DNA from: Streptococcus salivarius | GTDB taxonomy: Bacteria > Bacillota > Bacilli > Lactobacillales > Streptococcaceae | DNA: 64,000 bases | Assembly: GCF_000785515.1 (NCBI RefSeq) | Contig: NZ_CP009913.1 | Location: 896,001 to 960,000 of the forward strand | Direction: 5' to 3' | Shown: piece after piece, positions 9,069 to 18,200 of the stretch | How the letters are laid out: each line of letters begins with the position of its first letter | Numbering within the stretch: the stretch's first letter is position 1 | Position numbers and translations under genes: made by a program | Notes under the pieces: generated by a model | Seen by the model: the letters and a program-made list of their open reading frames with translations, nothing else | Told to the model about the DNA's origin: nothing | Databases searched by the model: none

Positions 9069-10091
9069 ATGTATATTATTATTCCAGCTTATGAACCAGA
9101 CAAACGCCTGATTCAGGTGGTTCAAGATATTACCATAAAACTCCCTAAAGCCCGTATTATTGTTGTTAATGATGGGAGTGGCCCAGGCTATAACGACTAT
9201 TACGACGAAACGGCTTTTATTGGAGCGACTGTCCTTACCCATCCTGTCAATAAGGGTAAAGGAGCAGCTCTCAAGACTGCTTTCGCTTATATTCAAGAAG
9301 AAGTGGTTAGCCAACATCAATCAGCTCAGCCTATAGTCACGGTCGACAGTGATGGTCAACATCTAATTAAGGATATTGTCCGTGTGGCCGAGGCAACCGA
9401 GAATAATCCAAGCCATCTTATCTTAGGTGCGCGTGCCTTTGTTGGTAAGGTACCAGCACGTAGCCGCTTTGGGAATAAGGTGACTGCTGGACTTTTCCGT
9501 CTAGTAACTGGTCAGAAAGTCACAGATACTCAGACGGGGCTTCGAGGCATGTCAACCGACCTGATTCCATGGCTTCTTAATCTGGATGGCAATCGTTTCG
9601 AGTACGAGTTTAATATGTTGCTTGAAGCCAAAAAGTCAGGCCATCAAATCTCTGAAGTCCCTATTGAGACCGTTTATCTGGAGGAAAATAAAAGTTCGCA
9701 CTTTCGCCCTATTCGTGATTCCATCCGTATTTACAGCCCTTTTTTAAAGTTCTCTGGCACGGCCGTTTTGGCCTCAGTCATTGATGCAACAGCCTTATTC
9801 GTGCTCTTTGCCTTGACGAAAAATCTGCTCCTTTCGGTCGTGCTAGCTCGTGTGATTTCGGCTTCCAGCCAGTGTCTACTGAACGCTAATGTGGTCTTTA
9901 ATCCGACAAGCTCCCTCTTTAGGTCGAGTGTTCGCTACTTTATGTTGGTCCTAGTCCTCCTGGCCTGTAATTATTTTTTACTTAGTAGTCTAGTTGCTAT
10001 TGGTTTAGGCCTGGTTCTGGCAAAATTGGTTACAGAAACCTTGCTCTTTTTAGTCAGCTATAGGGTCCAACATAACGTCGTTTTTGCTTAA
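9069..10091 (+). CDS. GT2 glycosyltransferase with C-terminal GtrA-like membrane domain
   Basis: Residues 1 to about 220 form a GT-A family 2 transferase: the start YIIIPAYEPD, the nucleotide/metal DSD in VTVDSDGQH, and an acceptor-side motif DTQTGLRG. Residues about 225-340 hold four hydrophobic helices with the pattern LARVISASSQ..NANVVF, typical of GtrA-like flippase domains. The fused form suggests transfer of a sugar to a lipid carrier and its movement across the membrane. ATG 9069 is preferred to the in-frame GTG 9063 because AGAAAGGA then has proper spacing; this gives 340 aa. Donor and acceptor cannot be read from the sequence. Confidence 0.85.
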   Translation: MYIIIPAYEPDKRLIQVVQDITIKLPKARIIVVNDGSGPGYNDYYDETAFIGATVLTHPVNKGKGAALKTAFAYIQEEVVSQHQSAQPIVTVDSDGQHLIKDIVRVAEATENNPSHLILGARAFVGKVPARSRFGNKVTAGLFRLVTGQKVTDTQTGLRGMSTDLIPWLLNLDGNRFEYEFNMLLEAKKSGHQISEVPIETVYLEENKSSHFRPIRDSIRIYSPFLKFSGTAVLASVIDATALFVLFALTKNLLLSVVLARVISASSQCLLNANVVFNPTSSLFRSSVRYFMLVLVLLACNYFLLSSLVAIGLGLVLAKLVTETLLFLVSYRVQHNVVFA

Positions 10092-10178
10092 TAGCTGACT
10101 TGAAAATCGCTAACTGATTGAATAGAGATAGCTTATTTACCTCCCGATTACTTCTAAAAATTTTCCTAAAAATAGAAA

Positions 10179-10210
10179 AAAACTACCGTTTTCGATATTC
10201 GGTAGTTTTT
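10179..10210 (+). terminator. Terminator after the GT2 gene
   Basis: AAAACTACCG pairs with CGGTAGTTTT across an 11-base loop, followed by Ts. Confidence 0.88.
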
Positions 10211-10296
10211 AATGATTGTCGAAATGTTTTTCAATTTACATTATGATTAAAAATTGAAATGACTTGATAAAGACTCGAAATGGCTGAAAAAAAATA

Positions 10297-10305
10297 TGCT
10301 ATAAT
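10297..10305 (+). promoter_or_regulatory. Extended -10 promoter of the first gtf gene
   Basis: TGcTATAAT with no -35 at normal spacing. A perfect 8-base inverted repeat begins 6 bases later (10312-10339). Confidence 0.75.
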
Positions 10306-10311
10306 GAAATT

Positions 10312-10339
10312 GTTTGAATTATGTAGATTTCATTCAAAC
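10312..10339 (+). promoter_or_regulatory. Start-site hairpin of the first gtf gene
   Basis: GTTTGAAT and ATTCAAAC pair around a 12-base loop containing GTAGATTT. The stem starts at about +1 of the transcript. Similar elements in the same place precede the other two gtf genes, so it may be an operator or a 5' RNA stabiliser. Confidence 0.6.
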
Positions 10340-10364
10340 TAGGAAAATGAAAAGAGGACCTAAA

Positions 10365-13300
10365 ATGGGAAAAAAGGTACATTATAAGCTTCACAAAGTT
10401 AAGAAGCAGTGGGTGACGATTGCCGTCACTTCGGCAGCACTTGCCTCTATCGTAGGTGGTGCTACAGTTGCCAATCAAAAGGTTTCAGCTGATGAAACAA
10501 CTCAACCAGTTGCCTCTACGACAGCTGAAAGCGATGTTGTCGTTGAAACGCATGAAGTAGCCGCTCCTGCAGCAACTGCTACGACAGATGCGACAGCAAC
10601 AACAACTGACAAGGCTGCTGATACTGCAACGGTCGAAACTCCTGCGGCAGCAACCACTGCAGCAGATACAACTACTAATACTGCAACACCAGCAACAACT
10701 GATCGTGCAGCAGTAGCAAATGGTGCGACAACAGAAACACCAGTTGCAGCAGCGACAGATACAACGCTTACAGTAGCTGAAAAACCAAAATCTGGTGTTA
10801 CTGAAAAAGAAGAAACAGCAGCACTCTCTTTGGACAACATCAAACAAGTTGATGGTAAATACTATTATGTCAAAGAAGATGGTTCATACAAAACAAATTT
10901 TGCTGTTTCAGTAAATGGCCAGTTACTTTACTTCGGTAAAGACGGTGCTTTGACAAGCACATCAACACACTCATTCACACCAGGTACAACTAATCTAGTT
11001 GATGCTTTCTCTTCACATAATCGTGCTTACGATTCTAAGAAAGAAAGCTTTGAGTTGGTAGATGGTTATTTGACACCTAATAGCTGGTATCGTCCAGTCA
11101 CTATTTTGGAAAATGGTGAAAAATGGCGTGTATCAACGGAGAAAGACTTCCGTCCACTTTTGATGGCATGGTGGCCTGATGTAGATACACAAGTTGCCTA
11201 CCTCAATACTTTCTCTAAACACTTTAACCTTAACGCAACTTATTCAACCAGCCAAAGTCAATCTGAATTGAATGCAGCTGCTAAGACAATTCAAATTAAG
11301 ATTGAACAAGAAATTTCAGCTAAAAAATCAACTGAATGGCTTCGTCAAGCAATTGAGTCTTTTGTAAAAGAACAAGACCAGTGGAATACTACAACTGAAA
11401 ACTATACCCTTGCTGACCACCTTCAGGGGGGAGCTCTTCTTTATGTCAATAATGACAAGACACCTTGGGCAAATTCTGATTACCGTTTGCTTAACCGTAC
11501 ACCAAGTAACCAAGATGGTTCTCTAAATGGTACAGGAAGATACTTGGGTGGTTATGAATTCCTACTTGCCAATGACGTTGATAACTCAAATCCAGTTGTG
11601 CAAGCTGAGCAGTTGAACCAAATTCACTATCTTGTGAACTGGGGATCAATTGTTATGGGTGATAAGGATGCTAACTTTGATGGTATCCGTGTTGATGCAG
11701 TTGACAATGTCGATGCAGACCTTCTCCAAGTTTATACAAACTACTTCCGTGCGGCCTTTGGTGTGGATAAATCTGAAGCCAATGCACTCGCTCACATTTC
11801 TATCCTTGAAGCTTGGGATTTAAATGATAATGCTTATAATCAAAAACATGATGGTGCAGCCCTTGCCATGGATAATAACCTTCGTTATGCAATTATGGGT
11901 GCACTTTATGGATCGGGCTCTTCATTGAAAGATTTAATTACTAGCAGTTTGACAGACCGTACAAATAATAGTAAGTATGGAGATACACAAGCTAACTACA
12001 TCTTTGCGCGTGCTCATGATAACCTTGTTCAAGATATCATTCGTGATATCGTTCAAAAAGAGATCAATCCAAAATCAGATGGTTATACCATGACTGATGC
12101 TGAATTGAAACGTGCCTTTGAAATCTATAATGAAGATATGAAGAAGGCAGAAAAACGTTATACTATTAACAATATTCCAGCTGCCTATGCTTTGATTCTT
12201 CAAAATATGGAGCAGGTAACTCGTGTTTATTATGGAGATCTTTATACGGATAACGGCCAATATATGGCTACCAAGTCTCCTTACTACGATGCTATCACAA
12301 CGCTCTTGAAGAACCGTATGAAATATGTTTCAGGTGGACAATCGATGAAAGTCGACACGTTCAATGGAAAAGAAATCTTGTCATCTGTTCGTTACGGTAA
12401 AGATATTATGACTGCTGACCAAACTACGGGTGTAGCAGAAACAAGTAAACATTCTGGTATGTTGACACTTATTGCCAATAATCAGGATTTCTCACTGGGT
12501 GATGGTACTTTGAAAGTTAACATGGGTAAACTTCATGCTAACCAAGCCTACCGTCCATTACTTCTTGGTACTGATAAGGGAATTGTCACTTACGAAAATG
12601 ATGCAGCAGCAGCTGGAAAAATTAAATACACCGATGCTGAAGGAAACTTGTCTTTCAGTGGAGATGAAATCAAGGGGTATCGAACTGTTGATATGAGAGG
12701 TTATCTTGGTGTTTGGGTACCAGTAGGTGCACCTGATAACCAAGATATCCGTGTTAAAGGTTCAGATAAGAAACTTGACAAGACATTTTCTGCTACTGAA
12801 GCATTGGACTCACAAGTTATCTATGAAGGTTTCTCAAACTTCCAAGATTTTGTTGAAAAAGATAGCCAATATACTAATAAATTGATTGCAGAAAATGCAG
12901 AACTCTTCAAGTCATGGGGAATCACATCATTCGAGATGGCTCCTCAATTTGTATCGGCTGATGACCGTACCTTCCTTGATTCTGTTATCCAAAATGGTTA
13001 TGCCTTTACTGACCGATATGACCTTGCCATGAGCAAGAATAACAAATACGGTTCTAAAGAAGATCTTCGTGATGCACTTAAAGCCCTTCACAAGCAAGGT
13101 ATTCAAGCAATTGCTGACTGGGTACCAGATCAACTTTACCAATTACCAGGACAAGAAGTTGTAACAGCAACACGTGCTAATAGTTATGGTACTCCAAAGG
13201 CCAATGCTTATATCAATAACACTTTATATGTTGCAAATTCTAAATCATCAGGTAAGGACTTCCAAGCTCAATATGGTGGTGAGTTCCTTGATGAGCTCCA

Positions 13301-14840
13301 AAAGAAATATCCACAGTTGTTTGAAGATGTGATGATATCAACTGGTAAGAAGATTGATCCATCTGTTAAAATCAAGCAATGGTCTGCTAAGTACATGAAT
13401 GGTACTAATATCCTTGGTCGTGGTAGTCGTTATGTTCTCAGCAACGATGCTACTGGTCGCTACTATCAAGTTACTGATAATGGTATCTTCTTGCCAAAAC
13501 CTTTGACAGATCAAGGTGGTAAGACAGGTTTCTACTATGATGGTAAGGGTATGGCCTACTTTGATAATAGTGGTTTCCAAGCTAAGAATGCCTTCATTAA
13601 ATATGCTGGAAATTACTATTACTTCGATAAAGAAGGTTATATGTTAACTGGTCGTCAAGATATCGATGGTAAGACTTATTTCTTCTTGCCAAACGGTATC
13701 CAGCTTCGTGATTCTATTTATCAACAGGATGGTAAATATTATTACTTTGGTAGCTTTGGTGAGCAGTACAAAGATGGTTACTTTGTATTCGATGTACCGA
13801 AAGAAGGTACTTCAGAAACAGAAGCTAAATTCCGTTATTTCTCACCAACTGGAGAAATGGCTGTTGGCTTGACTCATGCTGGTGGAGGATTGCAATACTT
13901 TGATGAAAATGGCTTCCAAGCTAAAGGTACTAAGTATGTTACTCCAGACGGAAAACTCTACTTCTTCGATAAAAATTCTGGTAATGCCTACACAAATCGT
14001 TGGGCTGAAATCGATGGTATCTGGTATGAATTCAATGATCAAGGCTATGCACAAGCTAAGAAGGGTGAATTCTACACAACAGATGGCTCAACATGGTTCT
14101 ACCGTGATGCAGCTGGTAAAAATGTGACAGGTGCCCTTACTTTGGATGGTCACGAATACTACTTCCGTGCAAATGGTGCCCAAGTTAAAGGTGAATTTGT
14201 TACTGAAAATGGCAAGATTAGCTACTACACTGTAGATAATGGTTACAAGGTTAAAGACAAGTTCTTCGAAGTAAACGGCAAGTGGTACCATGCTGATAAG
14301 GATGGTAACCTCGCTACAGGTCGTCAAACAATTGACCACCTTAACTATTACTTCAATGCTGATGGAAGCCAAGTCAAATCTGATTTCTTCACTCTTGATG
14401 GTGGTAAGACATGGTACTATGCCAAAGATAATGGTGAAATCGTGACAGGTGCCTATAGCATTGGCGGTAAAAACTATTACTTCAAGGAAGATGGTAGCCA
14501 AGTTAAAGGTGACTTTGTTAAGAATGCTGACGGTTCACTTTCATACTATGATAAAGATTCAGGTGAACGTATCAATAACCGTTTCTTGACAACTGGTAAC
14601 AATGTTTGGTACTACTTCAAAGATGGTAAGGCTGTAACAGGACGCCAAAATATCGATGGTAAAGAATATTACTTTGATCATTTGGGACGTCAAGTTAAAG
14701 GTAGCCCAATCAGTACACCAAAAGGAGTGGAATACTACGAATCAGTTCTTGGAGAACGTGTGACAAACACATGGATCACTTTCCAAGACGGTAAGACTGT
14801 CTTCTTCGATGAAAATGGTTATGCTGATTTTGATAAATAA
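10365..14840 (+). CDS. GH70 glucosyltransferase (glucansucrase), first of three
   Basis: This secreted enzyme (1,491 aa) polymerises the glucose of sucrose into alpha-glucan. In order: a KxYKxGKxW-like signal (residues 4-42, cleavage after VSA-D), a Thr/Ala-rich variable region to about 155, the GH70 catalytic core, and a C-terminal glucan-binding domain of YG repeats from about 1050. Catalytic residues are visible: nucleophile Asp444 (GIRVDAVD), acid/base Glu482 (ILEAW) and transition-state Asp552 (RAHD). After Asp552 comes NLVQD, a pattern closer to insoluble-glucan (alpha-1,3) enzymes than to dextran-type SEVQT; that assignment is inference. ATG 10365 follows AGAGG; in-frame upstream codons lie at or before the promoter leader. 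Its exact gtf name cannot be fixed from sequence alone. Confidence 0.93.
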   Translation: MGKKVHYKLHKVKKQWVTIAVTSAALASIVGGATVANQKVSADETTQPVASTTAESDVVVETHEVAAPAATATTDATATTTDKAADTATVETPAAATTAADTTTNTATPATTDRAAVANGATTETPVAAATDTTLTVAEKPKSGVTEKEETAALSLDNIKQVDGKYYYVKEDGSYKTNFAVSVNGQLLYFGKDGALTSTSTHSFTPGTTNLVDAFSSHNRAYDSKKESFELVDGYLTPNSWYRPVTILENGEKWRVSTEKDFRPLLMAWWPDVDTQVAYLNTFSKHFNLNATYSTSQSQSELNAAAKTIQIKIEQEISAKKSTEWLRQAIESFVKEQDQWNTTTENYTLADHLQGGALLYVNNDKTPWANSDYRLLNRTPSNQDGSLNGTGRYLGGYEFLLANDVDNSNPVVQAEQLNQIHYLVNWGSIVMGDKDANFDGIRVDAVDNVDADLLQVYTNYFRAAFGVDKSEANALAHISILEAWDLNDNAYNQKHDGAALAMDNNLRYAIMGALYGSGSSLKDLITSSLTDRTNNSKYGDTQANYIFARAHDNLVQDIIRDIVQKEINPKSDGYTMTDAELKRAFEIYNEDMKKAEKRYTINNIPAAYALILQNMEQVTRVYYGDLYTDNGQYMATKSPYYDAITTLLKNRMKYVSGGQSMKVDTFNGKEILSSVRYGKDIMTADQTTGVAETSKHSGMLTLIANNQDFSLGDGTLKVNMGKLHANQAYRPLLLGTDKGIVTYENDAAAAGKIKYTDAEGNLSFSGDEIKGYRTVDMRGYLGVWVPVGAPDNQDIRVKGSDKKLDKTFSATEALDSQVIYEGFSNFQDFVEKDSQYTNKLIAENAELFKSWGITSFEMAPQFVSADDRTFLDSVIQNGYAFTDRYDLAMSKNNKYGSKEDLRDALKALHKQGIQAIADWVPDQLYQLPGQEVVTATRANSYGTPKANAYINNTLYVANSKSSGKDFQAQYGGEFLDELQKKYPQLFEDVMISTGKKIDPSVKIKQWSAKYMNGTNILGRGSRYVLSNDATGRYYQVTDNGIFLPKPLTDQGGKTGFYYDGKGMAYFDNSGFQAKNAFIKYAGNYYYFDKEGYMLTGRQDIDGKTYFFLPNGIQLRDSIYQQDGKYYYFGSFGEQYKDGYFVFDVPKEGTSETEAKFRYFSPTGEMAVGLTHAGGGLQYFDENGFQAKGTKYVTPDGKLYFFDKNSGNAYTNRWAEIDGIWYEFNDQGYAQAKKGEFYTTDGSTWFYRDAAGKNVTGALTLDGHEYYFRANGAQVKGEFVTENGKISYYTVDNGYKVKDKFFEVNGKWYHADKDGNLATGRQTIDHLNYYFNADGSQVKSDFFTLDGGKTWYYAKDNGEIVTGAYSIGGKNYYFKEDGSQVKGDFVKNADGSLSYYDKDSGERINNRFLTTGNNVWYYFKDGKAVTGRQNIDGKEYYFDHLGRQVKGSPISTPKGVEYYESVLGERVTNTWITFQDGKTVFFDENGYADFDK

Positions 14841-14909
14841 TCAATCAATCTAATCTTAATCTGAGAGATTAAGTGAAAAACGATATGATTTGACATGAAT
14901 TTATAGGTG

Positions 14910-14958
14910 AAATTTCTTGAAAACGAGAATCGTTTAAAGAAATTTTGCCTTTTTTTTG
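14910..14958 (+). terminator. Terminator of the first gtf gene
   Basis: AAATTTCTT..AAACG pairs with CGTTT..AAGAAATTT, followed by a long T run. Confidence 0.8.
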
Positions 14959-15192
14959 CTCCTTAAAGAAAAAAATCTGACAAATATCAATTTTGAGTCA
15001 GAATCGTTGTAAAAGCCATTGTATCAAGGGTTTTAGTGGTTTTTATAGAAAATAGTTTTACTTATCAAATGATATGAAAATGAGAATTGAAAGCCTATGA
15101 AATAGGTGTGTTACAAAACCTTCCTAATATTACTATTAAGTTACATATATTTTATAAAAAAACAATTAATTCGAGAAATAGTTAGAAAATAA

Positions 15193-15201
15193 TGATATAA
15201 T
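15193..15201 (+). promoter_or_regulatory. Extended -10 promoter of the second gtf gene
   Basis: TGaTATAAT, followed after 6 bases by GTTTGAAATC..GATTTCA, the counterpart of the hairpin at 10312. Confidence 0.75.
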
Positions 15202-15207
15202 GTAATT

Positions 15208-15230
15208 GTTTGAAATCGGATAGATTTCAG
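15208..15230 (+). promoter_or_regulatory. Start-site hairpin of the second gtf gene
   Basis: TGAAATC and GATTTCA pair around a 5-base loop. The segment shares TTGTTTGAA and TAGATTTCA with the first gtf leader. Confidence 0.55.
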
Positions 15231-15267
15231 TCTGATTTTGACAAATAAAATCACGGGGAAAATTATA

Positions 15268-18200
15268 ATGGAAAATAAGGTACACTATAAGCTTCATAAA
15301 GTTAAGAAGCAATGGGTCACAATTGCAGTTGCCTCTGCAGCACTTGCTACTGTCGTAGGAGGATTGTCTGCAACAACATCTTCAGTTTCAGCGGATGAAA
15401 CTCAAGATAAGATAGTAACTCAACCAAATTTAGATACAACAGCCGATTTAGTTACTTCTACAGAAGCAACCAAAGAAGTCGATAAACGTACAAATACAAA
15501 AGAAGCAGATGTTTTAACGCCTGCTAAAGAAACAAATGCCGTCGAAACAGCAACTACAACGAACACACAAGCAACAGCTGAAGCAGCTACAACAGCAACA
15601 ACTTCTGATGTAGCGGTGGCAGCTGTTCCAAATAAAGAAGCAGTTGTGACAACAGATGCACCAGCTGTTACAACTGAAAAAGCAGAAGAACAACCAGCAA
15701 CAGTGAAGGCTGAAGTTGTAAACACAGAAGTTAAAGCGCCAGAAGCTGCTTTGAAAGATTCAGAAGTAGAAGCTGCGCTTTCCTTGAAAAACATCAAAAA
15801 CATTGATGGTAAATATTACTATGTTAATGAAGATGGTTCACACAAAGAAAACTTTGCCATTACTGTAAATGGTCAATTGCTTTACTTCGGTAAAGATGGT
15901 GCCCTTACAAGCTCATCAACATACTCTTTCACACCAGGAACAACAAATATTGTTGATGGTTTCTCAATAAATAACCGTGCCTACGATTCATCTGAAGCTA
16001 GCTTTGAATTGATTGATGGTTATTTGACTGCAGATAGCTGGTACCGTCCAGCTTCTATCATCAAAGATGGTGTAACTTGGCAAGCATCAACTGCAGAAGA
16101 TTTCCGTCCACTTTTGATGGCTTGGTGGCCAAATGTAGATACACAAGTTAACTACTTGAACTACATGTCTAAAGTATTTAACTTGGATGCTAAATACACT
16201 AGCACAGATAAGCAAGAAACTTTGAATGTTGCTGCTAAGGATATCCAAGTTAAGATTGAACAAAAGATTCAGGCTGAAAAATCAACACAATGGTTGCGTG
16301 AAACTATTTCTGCTTTTGTTAAGACACAACCACAATGGAACAAAGAAACTGAAAACTACTCTAAAGGTGGCGGCGAAGATCACCTTCAAGGTGGTGCCCT
16401 TCTCTATGTAAATGATTCACGTACACCATGGGCTAACTCTAACTATCGTCTTTTGAACCATACGGCTACTAATCAAAAGGGTACAATTGATAAGTCAGTT
16501 CTTGATGAGCAGTCAGATCCAAACCACATGGGCGGTTTCGACTTCTTGCTAGCTAATGACGTAGATTTGTCAAACCCAGTTGTTCAAGCGGAACAATTGA
16601 ACCAAATCCACTACCTTATGAACTGGGGTTCAATCGTTATGGGTGACAAGGATGCTAACTTCGATGGTATCCGTGTCGACGCGGTAGATAATGTCGATGC
16701 AGACATGCTTCAACTCTACACAAACTACTTCCGTGAGTACTATGGTGTTAACAAATCTGAAGCAAACGCTCTTGCTCACATCTCAGTCCTTGAAGCATGG
16801 AGTCTTAATGACAACCACTACAATGACAAGACAGATGGCGCTGCGCTTGCTATGGAAAACAAACAACGTTTGGCTCTCCTCTTCTCATTGGCTAAACCAA
16901 TCAAAGAACGTACACCGGCTGTAAGTCCTTTGTATAACAATACTTTCAACACGACACAACGTGATGAAAAGACTGATTGGATTAACAAAGATGGAAGCAA
17001 GGCCTATAACGAAGACGGAACAGTTAAACAGTCTACAATCGGTAAATACAACGAGAAATACGGAGATGCGTCAGGAAACTACGTCTTTATCCGTGCCCAT
17101 GATAACAACGTTCAAGATATTATTGCTGAAATCATCAAGAAAGAAATCAATCCAAAATCAGATGGTTTCACAATCACTGATGCTGAAATGAAGAAAGCCT
17201 TTGAGATTTATAACAAAGACATGCTCAGCAGCGACAAAAAATATACCTTGAACAACATCCCAGCAGCATACGCTGTTATGTTGCAAAACATGGAAACAAT
17301 CACTCGTGTCTACTATGGAGACCTTTATACAGATAATGGTAATTACATGGAAACTAAGTCTCCATATTACGATACCATTGTTAACTTGATGAAGAATCGT
17401 ATCAAGTATGTATCTGGTGGACAAGCTCAACGTTCATACTGGTTGCCAACTGATGGTAAGATGGACAATTCAGATGTTGAACTCTACCGTACAAATGAAG
17501 TCTATGCTTCAGTACGTTATGGTAAAGACATCATGACAGCTGATGATACAGAAGGTTCTAAATACAGCCGTACATCTGGTCAGGTAACACTTGTAGCTAA
17601 CAATCCAAAATTGACTTTGGATCAATCAGCTAAACTTAATGTTGAAATGGGTAAAATCCATGCCAACCAAAAATACCGTGCTTTGATTGTTGGTACAGCT
17701 GATGGTATCAAGAACTTTACATCTGATGCAGATGCAATCGCAGCAGGTTATGTGAAAGAAACAGACAGCAACGGTGTCTTGACTTTCGGTGCTAATGACA
17801 TTAAGGGTTATGAAACATTTGATATGTCTGGTTTCGTAGCAGTTTGGGTTCCAGTTGGAGCTTCAGATGATCAAGATATCCGAGTAGCGCCTTCAACAGA
17901 AGCTAAAAAAGAAGGAGAGTTGACTCTTAAAGCGACTGAAGCTTATGATTCACAATTGATCTACGAAGGATTCTCTAACTTCCAAACTATCCCAGATGGT
18001 TCAGATCCTTCAGTTTATACTAACCGTAAGATTGCTGAAAATGTTGATTTGTTCAAGTCATGGGGCGTAACATCATTTGAAATGGCACCTCAATTTGTAT
18101 CTGCTGATGATGGTACTTTCCTTGACTCAGTTATCCAAAATGGTTATGCCTTTGCGGACCGTTATGACCTTGCTATGAGTAAGAACAATAAATACGGTTC

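Larger units (their letters stand above)
14841..15267. other. gtf1-gtf2 intergenic region
   Basis: The 427 bases hold the terminator of the first gtf (14910-14958), a small hairpin CTTAATCT/AGATTAAG just after the stop, an AT-rich stretch with no coding potential, and the promoter and leader of the second gtf (15193-15230). Confidence 0.75.

Noticed and set aside
10485..10847. Two long minus-strand frames opposite the N-terminus of the first gtf gene
   Set aside because: They lie antisense to the Thr/Ala-rich region; repetitive ACA/GCA codons leave the opposite strand open and give low-complexity Cys/Val/Ser products. No ribosome site.
14088..14501. Minus-strand frame of 137 codons in the first gtf gene
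   Set aside because: Shadow of the YG-repeat coding strand; no ribosome site or recognisable product.
15420..15803. Minus-strand frame of 127 codons opposite the gtfJ-like variable region
   Set aside because: Same composition artefact as in the first gtf gene.
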